Source: Sitta carolinensis
Lineage: Eukaryota > Chordata > Aves > Passeriformes > Sittidae
DNA length: 64,000 nucleotides
Assembly (NCBI GenBank): GCA_032173965.1
Contig: JAVUNC010000006.1
Span: 18,946,028 to 19,010,027, forward strand
Reading direction: 5' to 3'
Shown here: in pieces, positions 10,401 to 20,535 of the stretch
How positions within the stretch are numbered: position 1 is the first letter of the stretch
Layout: the number at the start of each line of letters is the position of its first letter
Made by a program: the position numbers and the translations under genes
Notes under the pieces: generated by a model
What the model saw: the letters and a program-made list of their open reading frames with translations, nothing else
Told to the model about the DNA's origin: nothing
Databases searched by the model: none

Positions 10401-12233
10401 TAATACTGTATAACTATGTAACTAAAACAGGTCACTTGTGACATATTCCTTAGACTTTGTATCCCTCCTCCCGCAGTTTAGGAATTCCAGCGCCAGGCAC
10501 CAGAACTGGTAATTAATTCTGTGTTCAGGGCTCTGGTTTTTGGAGCTCTCCTAAGGACTGACTGCAGTTGAGTGATTAACAGAGACCCTCCATGCCCTGG
10601 GTCACACACTGCTTGTGACATATTCCTTAGACTTTGTATCCCTCCTCCTGCAGTGTAAGAATTCCAGCACCAGGCACCAGAACTGGTAATTCTGTGTTCA
10701 GGGCTCTGGTTTTCGGAGCTCTCCTAGGGACTGACTGCAGTCAGGAGTGTTAAACAGAGACCCTCCGTGCCCTGGGTCACACACTGCTTGTGACATATTC
10801 CTTAGACTTTGTATCCCTCCTCCCGCAGTTTAGGAATTCCGGTGCCAGGCACCAGAACTGGTAATTAATTCTGTGTTCAGGGCTCTGGTTTTTTGAGCTC
10901 TCCTAAGGACTGACTGCAGTCAGAGGTGTTAAACAGAGACCCTCCGTGCCCTGGGGCTCCTGGAGCTGTCAGCTTCCAGCATTCCCGACTCAAACCGTGG
11001 CTGCTGGAGTGAGGACTCTGGGATGGCATCCAGAGACCCTCGTGGTGCAGGGAGAACAGGGAGCTCTGTTCAGACCATTGTACCCTTCTTTTAGCACGTT
11101 AATTGTCACTGGTAAAGCTTTATAGAGTTACCGGGGGACTTCAGGGTGTGGCTGGAAAAGGAGGATGGATTCACTCCGCTGTGTTGGGATGTAGAAGTTT
11201 TTAGAGAGCAGTAATTTAATACTGGCAATGTCCAGTGCAGCCTGGGCAGGTTTGGCTCTCCCCACCTCGGGGCAGGTGAGTTACCTGCAGGGCAGGGATG
11301 CTGTACATCTCTGCTCCTCGGGGCAGGACAGGGCAGAGTTAAAGAGTGACCGAGCTGAGCTGGTCGTGTCTCTGCTGCTTGTTAGCAGTTCTGACTCATC
11401 AGCCTTTCAGATTCTCCAGTCTGTCTTAAAATTGAAAACAACCGATTTCTGACTAAGATGAGCCTGGGAGCGTCGCTGTCAAAAGCAAACCAATCCTTGT
11501 TTACTCTGTGCCGTTTCTAAACACAGCCCTCTCTCCTTAAAGAACTATATAGGGGATGTTCTTAGCAATAATGCTTTTGCAGGTACTCAGTTCAATATTT
11601 AATTAGGACTGAAAACTCGCCCTGCTTGTTTTTAGTGCGAACAGGTCAGCCCAGGGCTGCTGCAGCCGTTCCCTGCCTTATGGAAGGCTTTGCATCGCCC
11701 GGGTGGAGCTGCAGCTGCTTCGGAGCCACCCTCGGGGGCTCGGACTCACTCAGGACTCCGTGGGCTGTTCGTTCATTTGGGGGGGCTGTTCGTTCATTTG
11801 CAGGGGCTGTTCTTTCCTCGGGGGCTGTTTGTTCATTTGGGGGGACTGTTCTTTCCTCGGGGGCTGTTCGTTCATTTGGAGGGGCTGTTCTTTCCTCGGG
11901 GGCTGTTAGTTCATTTGGGGGGCTGTTCGTTCACCGCGGGCTGCTCACCGCCGCCTCCCCAGCTCCCTCCCGTGCCCGTGCCCTCCGCCCGTGCCCGTTC
12001 TTACCGCGGGGCACATCCACCTGGTGCCCCCTGCCCACGCTCTGCCAGTAGCTCAGCAGCCGCTCCTGCTCCTCGTCGTCCATGCGCTCGGCCGCCTCCT
12101 CCTCCAGGCTGCTGCCGTGGCTGTGGTAAGCCGAGTCGGGGCTCTCCTCGGCCAGCCCGTCCAGCTCCTCCAGCGTGATCGCGGCCGGCCCGCCGGGCCC
12201 CGCGCCACCCATGCGGCACCCGCCCGTCTCCAT
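4292..12233 (-). CDS. SOUL/HEBP-family heme-binding protein, whole gene (5 coding exons)
   Basis: Five exons joined by GT-AG introns give one uninterrupted 272-residue protein (exons 12005-12233, 8529-8620, 7589-7730, 5319-5502, 4292-4463). From about residue 97 to the end it follows the SOUL/HEBP fold. Landmarks are YEKRQYGKAKW, the LPEVLQEEPPHPFDSD stretch, the IIIEEWPATIVYSRSFRG segment, and the C-terminal AGYTNP...NEIWFLQ block; all align by eye with HEBP2. Family members bind heme or tetrapyrroles through a hydrophobic pocket, and HEBP2 is also linked to mitochondrial permeability; the substrate here is inferred only. Residues 1-76 are an acidic, Ser/Glu-rich extension without signal peptide or membrane helix, suggesting a soluble intracellular protein. 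The start at 12233 is the first ATG in the first exon's open frame and lies at the edge of a CpG-rich region. I cannot tell by eye whether it is the chicken retina/pineal SOUL orthologue or a paralogue, so no symbol is given. Confidence 0.88.
4615..4774 (+). mobile_element. CR1 LINE 3' end
   Basis: The run 'gggcactgggaagg...ggcggtggtggagtcac' through 'cataggttggactcaatgat' to the terminal 'attctgtgattc' is the well-known 3' end of avian CR1 elements. It is 5'-truncated, as most CR1 copies are. It lies in the last intron of the SOUL-family gene. Confidence 0.9.
4999..5155 (-). mobile_element. CR1-like fragment, reverse orientation
   Basis: The stretch 'gctggaagggattgtggagtcc' through 'accctctggggatgaacctt' follows the reverse complement of the CR1 3' region as seen in another copy at about 31450-31725. 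Degraded. Confidence 0.65.
5319..5502 (-). CDS. SOUL-family gene, coding exon 4 (core SOUL domain)
   Basis: Encodes residues 155-215. LYLGITVPIVTIV corresponds to the KMTAPVT strand of HEBP proteins, and VTVAYYLPEVLQEEPPHP to the strand and Pro-rich loop that follow. FDSDIIIEEWPATIVYSR corresponds to the ESDVFIEDRAEMTVFVR block. The acceptor is preceded by a CA/TG repeat whose copies continue into intron 3. The donor is AG|GTGAGA. Confidence 0.92.
5505..5960. repeat. Three tandem copies of a ~150-bp unit with embedded CA tract
   Basis: The unit begins with a CA run, then a g-rich 'ggggagagtgttcagg' core, and ends 'ggctggaaggagca'. Copies begin near 5521, 5676 and 5821. The CA tracts differ in length. 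The first CA tract directly precedes the acceptor of SOUL-family exon 4, so array length sets the distance to that splice site. Confidence 0.9.
6340..6482 (+). mobile_element. CR1 3'-end fragment
   Basis: 'tgtcccaggccaggttgg', 'gagcagcctgggacagtg', and the closing 'caaaccatctgtgattcc' are diagnostic of CR1 tails. It lies in intron 3 of the SOUL-family gene. Confidence 0.8.
7345..7440 (+). mobile_element. CR1 3'-end fragment (short)
   Basis: Short, degraded copy of the same CR1 tail ('cttggagcagcctggcacag' to 'caaaccattccaggattt'), just downstream of SOUL-family exon 3 in gene orientation. Confidence 0.7.
7589..7730 (-). CDS. SOUL-family gene, coding exon 3 (start of SOUL domain)
   Basis: Encodes residues 108-154: LGDLLYEKRQYGKAKWACIK, then a helix containing GFMKLMRYI. 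The pattern Y-E-x-R-x-Y-x-x-A-K-W is the N-terminal signature of the SOUL/HEBP fold, and HEBP2 has YEIRHYGPAKW there. Splice sites are ctgcag at the acceptor and AG|GTAACC at the donor. Confidence 0.9.
8529..8620 (-). CDS. SOUL-family gene, coding exon 2
   Basis: Encodes residues 77-107 (MAEPIQQLTRNNNPQERQ... ending LIQRKEK). The acceptor reads ttgcag on the minus strand and the donor is AAG|GTACTG. It links the acidic N-terminal extension to the first strand of the SOUL domain. Its junction phases agree with both neighbours. Confidence 0.85.
8621..10436. other. SOUL-family intron 1, proximal part
   Basis: No exon seen. A degraded CR1-like stretch lies around 10056-10215 (ending 'accctctggggatgaacctt'). 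The rest is unremarkable. Confidence 0.5.
10437..10955. repeat. Three tandem copies of a ~175-bp unit
   Basis: Copies start near 10437, 10613 and 10788, each beginning 'tgtgacatattccttagac' and ending near 'gagaccctcc(a/g)tgccctggg'. They differ by scattered substitutions and a 4-bp 'ttaa' deletion in copy 2. Lies in SOUL-family intron 1. Confidence 0.92.
11755..11945. repeat. ~20-bp minisatellite in SOUL-family intron 1
   Basis: Alternating units 'ggggctgttcgttcatttgg' and 'ggggctgttctttcctc' lie immediately downstream (in gene sense) of the exon 1 donor region. About nine units. Confidence 0.85.
12005..12233 (-). CDS. SOUL-family gene, coding exon 1
   Basis: Encodes residues 1-76, beginning METGGCRMGG. 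The exon is acidic (runs such as SLEEEAAERMDDEEQ) and ends VDVPR. The donor is G|GTAAGA at 12004, leaving phase 1, which joins in frame to ACATGGCAGAG in the next exon to give D-M-A-E-P. A second in-frame Met at residue 8 could also serve as start. The exon is very GC-rich and abuts a 42-bp minisatellite upstream. Confidence 0.85.
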
Positions 12234-12269
12234 GGCCGCGCCGCGCCGCCCGCCGCCCGCCGGCCTTAT

Positions 12270-13225
12270 CTAGGGACCGGGGGCGGGGGGAGAGGCAGCA
12301 CCGCCCCGGGGAGGGGGGGAGAGAGCCGGGGGACACGGCAGGACCCGCCCTGGGGAGAGGGGGAGAGAGCCGGGGGACACGGCAGGACCGCCCCGGGGGA
12401 TGGAGAGGAGAGCCGGGGGACACGGCAGGACCCGCCCGGGGATGGGGGGAGAGAGAGCCGGGGGACACAGCAGGACCCGCCCCGGGGATGGAGAGAGAGC
12501 CGGGGGACACGGCAGCACCGCCCCGGGGATGGAGAGAGAGCCGGGGGACACAGCAGGACCCGCCCCGGGGATGGAGAGAGAGCCGGGGGACACAGCAGGA
12601 CCGCCCGGGGATGGAGAGAGAGCCGGGGGTCACGGCAGGACCCGCCCCGGGGATGGAGAGAGAGCCGGGGGACACGGCAGGACCCGCCCCGGGGATGGAG
12701 AGAGAGCCGGGGGACACGGCAGGACCCGCCCCGGGGATGGAGAGAGAGCCGGGGGACACGGCAGGACCCGCCCCGGGGATGGAGAGAGAGCCGGGGGACA
12801 CGGCAGGACCCGCCCCGGGGATGGAGAGAGAGCCGGGGGTCACGGCAGGACCCGCCCCGGGGATGGAGAGAGAGCCGGGGGACACGGCAGGACCCGCCCC
12901 GGGGATGGAGAGAGAGCGGGGGACACGGCAGGACCCGCCCCGGGGATGGAGAGAGAGCCGGGGGACACGGCAGGACAGCCCCGGGGATGGAGAGAGAGCC
13001 GGGGGACACAGCAGGACCCGCCCCGGGGATGGAGAGAGAGCCGGGGGACACGGCAGGACCGCCCCGAGGATGGAGAGAGAGCCGGGGGACACGGCAGGAC
13101 CCGCCCCGGGGGATGGAGAGAGAGCCGGGGGACACGGCAGGACCCGCCCCGGGGGATGGAGAGAGAGCCGGGGGACACGGCAGGACCCGCCCCGGGGGAT
13201 GGAGAGAGAGCCGGGGGACACGGGG
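12270..13225. repeat. 42-bp GC-rich minisatellite in the SOUL-family promoter region
   Basis: About 22 copies of a 42-bp unit ('ccggggatggagagagagcc' followed by 'gggggacacggcaggacccgcc'). Copies are very similar; the flanking ones are more variable. The array begins about 40 bp upstream of the start codon. Because 42 is divisible by three and units lack stops, it gives long false open frames on both strands. Confidence 0.95.
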
Positions 13226-13690
13226 ATGGATGGAGCCAGGGATGGAGCGATGTGGGACGGGGCAGGGGATGGATAGAGCCAGGGATGGAGGGATGTGGGA
13301 CGGGGCAGGGCATGGATAGAGCCAGGGATGGAGGGATGTGGGACGGGGCAGGGCACCCGGGACCCGGGAATGGATAGAGCCAGGGATGGGGGACCCGGCA
13401 GGACCGCCCCAGCCCGCCCAGCGCCGGGCAGGGATGGATGGCTCCAGGGATGGATAGAGCTAGGGATGGTTGGATTCAGGGATGGATAGAACCAGGGATG
13501 GATGGCTCCAGGGATGGGTAGAGCCGGGGATGATTTGATCCAGGGATGGGTAGAGCCGAGGATGGATGGCTCCAGGGATGGATGGCTCCAGGGATGGATA
13601 AAGCCGGGGATGGATGGCTCCAGAGATGGGTAGAGCCGGGGATGATATGATCCAGGGATGATTTGATCCAGGGATGGATGCCTGCCCCTG
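13226..13690. repeat. ggatgg-rich minisatellite following the 42-bp array
   Basis: Units of about 44 bp ('gatggagggatgtgggacgg...') pass into about 18-bp units ('gatggatggctccaggg') and 'gatttgatccaggg' variants. It looks like a divergent continuation of the same expansion. Confidence 0.85.
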
Positions 13691-16480
13691 GTGCTCCATG
13701 CCTTCACCCCGTGCTGCTGGGACTGAGCAGTACAGAACTTACCCAAGTTTGCTCTGTCTGTTTTCCCACTCATTCCCTCTCTCCCAACTTTTCTCCTCAG
13801 TGGGAGAGACAGTGGGAGTTTTCCCCACTGCTCATGTCCCATTAGTTCTTTATTGGGATTTTATTTTGCCGCTTTCCAACCACGCTTTAAAGACATATCT
13901 TTCATTTTGTTTGGGAGATCTCTGAGATCTTTCCAAAATATTAGGAGTTCAAAAACTCTGGGATATTTCCTTCCTGAAGTGCAGCTTTGGAGGTTTTCAG
14001 CTGTATAATTTTGTGTAATTTTGCAGTAGCTGAGCCCAGCCTTGGTGTGAGCGAGGGGGAAGAGCAGCCCTGCTGTGGGGGGGATACGGCAATTACAGCA
14101 GGAGCTGGATTTGAATCAGGAGGCTGTGTGCACTCTGTGTTGTCTCTCATTCCAAATTTAACATGGAATGGCTGTCGTGGCCCTTTTTGTGCAGGCAGGG
14201 ACGGGAATCTCAGGGCATTAAGGGTTTAGAATGATAGGAAACGTCCTTTGAAATGGTCCTTTACATTACATTACACAAATAACATTGTGGCCCTTTTTGT
14301 GCAGGCAGGGATGGAAATCTCGGGAATCTCGGGGCATTAGGGGTTTGGAATGATAGGAAACGAGTCCTTTGCTGTGCACTGGTGATGCCTCCAGGGAAAG
14401 CTGCAGAGCAGAAAAATGGGGCTGTGACTGCTGTGATGTTCAACGTGTCCCCTTCTTTTTCCCTTTTCTGGGCAGACCCTTCCTCCAGGCTCAGGGGATT
14501 GCCTCGGGAGCCGAGGTGTGCCAGCCCCAAATCCTGCTGCTCCTCCCAAGGGCTCCGTGGGGAATGGGAGCATCCCTGCCGGGAATTTTGGGATGCACAG
14601 GTTGCAGGGAGTCACTGGGGGGGTTTGGGCTCTGCAATTCTCTGGGAAGGCAAATCCTGGAGCTCGTTCAAGCATCTGGGTGGGAGCTGGTCCCATTTCA
14701 GGGGCAGCACCGCAGGGAATTTTCTGGCACTTCCCTCTCAGAACCCTTCCTGCCCCGGGGAAATGCCCATCGCACCCCCCAGGGCTGGGCAGGAGGAGTT
14801 TTCCACCGGATTTTGGCACTTGGGTTCTTAGGACTGAGGGAGGGCATCGTGGCTCTTGGAGATTCCTTCCAGGAACTGGCATTCCTGTTTGTGTGGATGT
14901 TTTTTTTCTGCCCATCCTGCAGAAATAATTCGTGGAAAAACAGTCCCAACTCTTTTGTTTATGCATTAATTATGGGAATTAATAGTTGCTTCATTGGAAT
15001 TTTTTAACTGAAAATATTTTAATTGAAAAATTTTTAACTGAAAAATTTTTAACTGAAAAAAATTTATTGAAATTTTTAATTGAAAACATTTTAATTGAAA
15101 TTTTTAATTGATTTTTAATTGAAATTTTTTATTGACATTTTTAACTGAAAACATTTTAATTGAAAATTTTAATTGAAAACATTTTAATTGAATTTTTTTA
15201 TTGAAAAATTTTGTTAAAAATTTTAATTGCAATTTTTTTACTTAAATTTTTTAACTGAAATTTTTTTACTGAAGTTTTTTTACTGAAGTTTTTTTATTGA
15301 AATTGTTTTATTGAAATTTGGGTTATTTTTATGGAAATTTACGATTTCTAAGCATTAAACTTCTTTGCTGGAGATGAGAAAAAAGACAAAGAAAAACCAA
15401 CCAGCAGAAAAAGACTTTAAAATCACAGCTAAATTTCTCTTTGTGTGAGAAATACCACAAAATATTGACTGTGAGAAAGAGGCTGGGAGAGTTTAAAACC
15501 TTGGTTTAAAAATCCATCTGTACAAATGACTCTGTGTGTGTTTAATTTGTGTTTGATTCCTGATGAGCTTGGTAATTACTGCATTTGAAGACGTGAGGGG
15601 CTGTGTCAGGAGAGATAACGGAGGAGCTCCTTGTTACTGCAGGTGGAAAAAGCTGATTTTTTGTTGTATTTGTGGTGGTTTTTTCCCCCAACTTGCTGAT
15701 TTTGAGTATGACTGCTGGCTGATAAACAGCCACTCTTGAGTAAACCCAATTTTGTGCTCTCAGTGCTTTCCTGGCAGGTTCTAGCTGTGAATAGAACAGA
15801 AAAACTGATATTCAGCCTTAAAAATTCACATCCAACCCATCCTTAGTGGGATGCTCCTCTCTGTCTGATACTCACTTACTGACTGGGGGGGTGATGTAGA
15901 AAAGCCACTTCTTTCTTAACATTTCTCAGTATAAACTGAAATTGTTCTTGGTGGAACGAGTTGGGAAGTAAAAACTAGAGGTCTTGTTTTATAACCTTTG
16001 GGGAAAGAAAAATGCTGGAACAGGAGAAAACTCAGCTGTTAGAAAAAGACCAAGTTTGGGATTTTTTGGCTGGATCTCAGCTTCCAGGGAAGAGCAGTGG
16101 ATATTCAATGTCCAGGAAGATTGGGAAGGGTGTGAACGAGTTCATCTGAATTTACAGCAGAGCTTTGTCTCATTGCTGGGCTGGTCATTGCTGCCTTGGG
16201 GAGGGACAGGATGAGTTAAAACCCACCCTGCCCTGCCGTGGGGCTGCTCCTTTCCCTCCTTTCCTGGCCAGGAGGAAACTGCACAAAATGCCCTTTTCTG
16301 CCTGCTGCAGAGCTCCTTTGTCACACCTCTGGAGTTTTACAGGAGGATTACAAACTCAGGGCCAGTCAGGGCTCCAGAGCCCCCCAGCTGCTTTGCTCCT
16401 GGAAGTTATTTCTGCATGGACACTCCTCACAGAATCACCCTGGGGAGCCCAAACCTTCCTGGGGTGTTCTCTGTTTTCAG
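13691..16480. other. No exon recognised; FANCM 5' exons might be expected in this region
   Basis: I looked for the N-terminal FANCM helicase motifs (Walker A LPTGLGKT, DEAH-box IDEAHKA, VMVNDL) on both strands and saw none. The interval holds an AT-rich self-similar tract at 15000-15330 and otherwise ordinary sequence. Confidence 0.55.
15000..15330. repeat. AT-rich degenerate tandem repeat
   Basis: Repeated 'tttttaattgaaaa'/'ttttttactgaa' units of about 13-18 bp for roughly 330 bases. It contrasts sharply with the GC-rich minisatellites on either side. Confidence 0.85.
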
Positions 16481-16487
16481 GCCTCAA

Positions 16488-16680
16488 GTTCTGGTTTTCT
16501 GAAGTTCTGGTTTTCTGATGTTTTGGTTTGCTGAAATTCTTTTCCCTGGAAAAGAAGGAATGTACAGCATAGATATTGTTATAACAACATTCCATGATGT
16601 TTTCCCACTTTTCCAGGGGAAAAGAATTTTAGCAAACCAAAACATCAGAACCCCAGAAGTTGAGAAAAGCAGAACTTGGG
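16488..16680. mobile_element. Foldback (inverted-repeat) element, MITE-like
   Basis: The left arm around 16505-16562 ('tctgatgttttggtttgctg', 'aattcttttccctggaaaag') is matched by its reverse complement at about 16610-16665 ('cttttccaggggaaaagaat', 'agcaaaccaaaacatcagaa'). A short loop with 'atattgttataacaacattc' separates them. The RNA or single strand would form a long hairpin. A half copy lies at 20708-20822. A non-autonomous DNA transposon is likely; I cannot name the family. Confidence 0.7.
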
Positions 16681-16774
16681 GCCTGAACCCAGAGTACACT
16701 GGGTCATCCTCTGACCTTGTCTGGAGCAGTGGGAGGCTCTGGCTGTGCTCACAGCTCCCTGCAGCATCCCTGCC

Positions 16775-17275
16775 CTGGGCCATCCTGGGGATGGAACTCC
16801 CATCCTGGAGATGGAGCCCCCCCCCATCCTGGGGATGGAGCTCCCATCCTGGGGATGGAACCCCCATCCCGGGGATGGAGCCCCCCCCCATCCTGGGGAT
16901 GGAACCCCCATCCTGGGGATGGAGCCCCCCCCCATCCTGGGGATGGAACCCCCATCCTAAGGATGGAACACCCCCCCATCCTGGGGATGGAGCCCCCATC
17001 CTGGGGATGGAACCCCCATCCTGGGGATGGAACCCCCATCCTGGGGATGGAACCCCCGTCCTGGGGATGGAGCCCCCATCCTGGGGATGGAACCCCCATC
17101 CTGGGGATGGAGCCCCCCCCCATCCTGGGGATGGAGCCCCCATCCTAAGGATGGAACCCCCATCCTGGGGATGGAGCCCCCCCCCATCCTGGGGATGGAG
17201 CCCCCATCCTGGGGATGGAACCCCCCCCCCCATCCTGGGGATGGAACCCCCATCCTGGGGATGGAGCCCCCTCCT
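16775..17275. repeat. 21-bp minisatellite (catcctggggatggaaccccc type)
   Basis: About 22 copies of a 21-bp unit with C-run length variation (units grow when the C-run expands). The minus strand carries dense G-runs, so G-quadruplex formation is plausible. Confidence 0.93.
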
Positions 17276-17534
17276 GAGCCCCAGCTGCAGCAGGGCCTGG
17301 TGGGCACAGTCCCCTTTTGCCTTCCTTTGCTCTCTGCCTTGGAGATGTTGGGATGTGGAGCAGCACACCATCCCTGAGGTGCAGGGCTCAGCACAGATCT
17401 GGGTTTGTCCTGCAGCCCTTGGTTCTTCCCTGCTCCTGTTTGGGGATCCCTTGGCATGGACCACTGGGTTGGGGGTGATGCTGCCTCACTGGCACTGCCT
17501 GGGCTCAGTTCCTCAGCCCAGCACGTGGGGAAGG

Positions 17535-17672
17535 GATCCCTGGCAGTGTCCCAGGCCAGGCTGGAGCAGCCTGGGACAGCCTGGGACAGTGGGAGGGGTC
17601 CCTGCCGTGGCAGGGCTGGGATGGATGGGGTTTAAGGTCCCTCCAGCCCAAACCAGTCTGGGATTCTCTGTT
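17535..17672 (+). mobile_element. CR1 3'-end fragment
   Basis: 'gtgtcccaggccaggctgga', 'gcctgggacagtgggagg', 'aaggtccctccagcccaaac' and 'ctgggattctct' mark a CR1 tail. Confidence 0.8.
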
Positions 17673-17764
17673 GAGCACTGACAGTGCTGGAGCCCAGGGC
17701 GTTTGGGAGGAAGGTGCAGCTCTCTTCCAGTGGCAAACCCAGTAAAACCCAGTCAGGGGAGCCT

Positions 17765-18240
17765 GGGAGCACTTGGGTGTCACTGTGACACAGATAGAAA
17801 CACGCAGTAGCACACACAGCAGTGTGCAGGCAGAGGAGAAGAAAAGAACTCTCCAGTTTATTGTTGCCCTCGTATCTCTCAGTGTCTGGACAGTGCCCAG
17901 AGGTTGGACAGAGCAGTTCCCACCTCTCCATCCCCACTGCTCACTTGAGAAGTCCATCAGGTGACTTTTTTTACAAAGCAATGCAAACATGGTTCTTGTT
18001 TATCTTACAATTCATGAGCACTGTCTCCATTGTTCCAGAACAAATCAGCAGGCTGATTTTCAGGGACAACACTTGGGCAGCTCCTGTGGAGAGAGTCCCT
18101 GCTTGGGCAGGTCCTGTCAGCTCAGCAGCAGGCTTCTGCCACCCCTCCTCCTCCCCTGGGAAAGAAAAGCCACTCTAACAGTTATTTATGGGTGTTTTTC
18201 TTTGGGAAAGAACCCCTGCAAATCTGCACTAAAATAATTA
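17765..18240 (+). mobile_element. LTR-like dispersed repeat, copy 1
   Basis: Shares the 'ttgtttatcttacaa(t/a)tc(a/g)tgag' and 'gattttcagggacaacac' blocks with copies at about 27660-27990 (same strand) and 28830-29280 (opposite strand). Family and ends are not certain. A solo LTR of an avian endogenous retrovirus is my inference. No gag/pol frames are present. Confidence 0.6.
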
Positions 18241-19784
18241 GGTCAGGGCGTTAGTTTAGAGCTTTTGTTTGTTATTGTGCCAACAGAAAACAGATTAGGA
18301 GGGGTTTTTAGTGAGGTGTAGCTGGCACAGGGACAGCTCTTTGCCCTGTACACAAGTCCTCAGCTCCTGTCAGAGCTCCAACCCCAGGTTCTAAGCTCCA
18401 GAAACTCCTTGTGGTTTGCTCTGGGAGATGCCTCAGAACAGAGGAAGCCTTTGTGCTCCTGGCAGGTTCAGTGCAGGGTGGGATAACTCTGCCAGTTCTC
18501 TTTTATCTGCTGGCTCTAAATCTGTCAGCTCTGAGCTCCACTTGCTGAGCTGCAGAAAGCCACCAGTGCTCCTGAGCAATTAATTGGAACGAATTCCCTG
18601 GCTGCGTTTGGGTAACCCGACCCTGACGTGCTTTGGAGGGGCCGAGAGGACTTTTCCACAAGTATTATCTTTTTAATTAAAAAGGAAGGTATGGAGGGGA
18701 GATCAGTGTCATCAGGGAGCAGAGGCTGCTGAGGCTCTCCTAAGTAGGTTGTGTTTACTGTTCCCTGGCAGTTCTGGAGCTCCAGGTGACTGGATCCTGC
18801 TGTCTTTCATAACAGAAAGTGATTAAATCAGACAGGGGTGTACACTGAGCAAACAGGGACAATATCATTTTCTTGTATGTCAGAAACTAGGTCAAGGGAT
18901 GAAACAGAAAAGCCCAGGTAGTGGGAATTGCTTTTCAGAAAAAAAAGAAAAAAGCTCTTCAGCAAGTAAAGGAAATCATAAACCAGTGCTGAAATATCAG
19001 ATTTAATGGCCATTACTTTTTAATAAAAAATATTAATTTATTTTCAAGAGGAACATTTATGAAAGGCCTGACTCCATTTTCCATTATTTTAGACATAGTT
19101 CAAGCTTCATCTTCAGCATTTCAAGTGTGCTCATGCCCAAGTGTTTGGGGTTTGATGGGAGGGTAATGAGCTCTTCCAGTGGTTTCCATTCAAACAAAAA
19201 GCACTGAGTTCTTCCTTCATGGTCAGCATTTTGGTTTATTTGGTAAATTTAAATAAATTACTAAATTGAAATTAAAAAAAAATTGAGGTATTTTGGTAAA
19301 TACCTCTCCTGTAAGCTGGCACAGACATCTCTGCCTCTGTGCTTTCTAAAGGGACTCATCAGGTACAGCCAGGATTGAAAACCAACAGAACAGTAACAAA
19401 CTCTGTGATAAAACACCAAGTTCTGAATTTTAAACCCTTAAAACTAAACTGGATTTTAAATTTTGTTCTCACTGATATGAGAAATGAGTTCCTTGTGCAT
19501 TCAGCCTTCCCAGTGGCTTGGTGAATGGTTTTGGCTGTATTTTAAGAAAACACCACTTGATTTCTTCATTTCCCCCCCACTTTCCTCCAGAAATTCCTGG
19601 CACTACTGTGCCCTCCCCTTGGTGTTTGCTTGTTGCTGGTGTGAAAGGTGTTAGTGGTTCATTTGGCCTAATTAACCCACGAGCCTTAATGAGAAGGAAT
19701 GCCTGGGGATGGAGCAGCCTGGCCTGGCTCCCCTGGAGCTGAGGCTGTGACCCCAGGGAGAGGAGACCTGGCCAGGCCTTGGGA
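18241..19784. other. No gene or array recognised
   Basis: Mixed-composition sequence, locally AT-rich around 19000-19290. I saw no FANCM-like exon and no clear mobile element. Confidence 0.45.
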
Positions 19785-20535
19785 GCCCCCTGGGTGCCCC
19801 CCTGGGTGTCCTCCCCTTTGGGAGCCCCCTGGGTGTCCCCCTGGGTGTCCCCCCTTTGGGAGCCCCCTGGGTGCCCCCCTGGGTGTCCCCCCTTTTGGAG
19901 CCCCCTGGGTGCCCCCCTGGGTGTCCCTCCCTTTGGGAGCCCCCTGGGTGCCCCCCTGGGTGTCCCTCCCTTTGGGAGCCCCCTGGGTGCCCCCCCTGGG
20001 TGTCCCCCCCCTTTGGGAGCCCCCTGGGTGCCCCCCTGGGTGTCCCCCCCCTTTGGGAGCCCCCTGGGTGTCCCCCCTTTAGGTGTCCCCCCTTTGGGTG
20101 TCCCCCCTTTGGGAGCCCCCTGGGTGTCCCCCCTTTGGGTGTCCCCCCCTTTGGGAGCCCCCTGGGTGCCCCCCCTGGGTGTCCCCCCTTTGGGAGCCCC
20201 CTGGGTGCCCCCCTGGGTGTCCCCCCCCTTTGGGAGCCCCCTGGGTGTCCCCCCTGGGTGTCCCCCCCCTTTAGGAGCCCCCTGGGTGTCCCCCCTTTGG
20301 GTGTCCCCCCTTTGGGAGCCCCCTGGGTGTCCCCCCTTTGGGTGTCCCCCCCTTTGGGAGCCCCCTGGGTGTCCCCCTGGGTGTCCCCCCTTTGGGAGCC
20401 CCCTGGGTGCCCCCTGGGTGTCCCCCCCTTTGGGAGCCCCCTGGGTGCCCCCCTGGGTGTCCCCCCCCTTTGGGAGCCCCCTGGGTGTCCCCCCCCTTTT
20501 GGAGCCCCCTGGGTGCCCCCCCTGGGTGTCTGTGC
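19785..20535. repeat. ~38-bp C-rich minisatellite
   Basis: About 20 units combining 'ctttgggagccccctgggtg' and 'cccccctgggtgtccccc', with shorter 'cctttgggtgtcccc' subunits. The minus strand is G-run rich. Confidence 0.93.

Larger units (their letters stand above)
11990..13400. promoter_or_regulatory. CpG-rich region over SOUL-family exon 1 and upstream DNA
   Basis: Exon 1 and about 1.2 kb upstream are strongly GC-rich, with frequent CpG in both unique and repeated sequence. This is the expected position of the SOUL-family promoter and, if FANCM starts nearby, possibly of a divergent one. No TATA box is evident. The transcription start is not determinable by eye. Confidence 0.5.

Noticed and set aside
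12001..13842. 613-codon open frame on the minus strand (and several plus-strand ones) across the promoter region
   Set aside because: The 42-bp unit is a multiple of three and has no stop in these frames. The frames carry only repeat-encoded Pro/Gly/Ser residues and overlap real exon 1 in a different frame.
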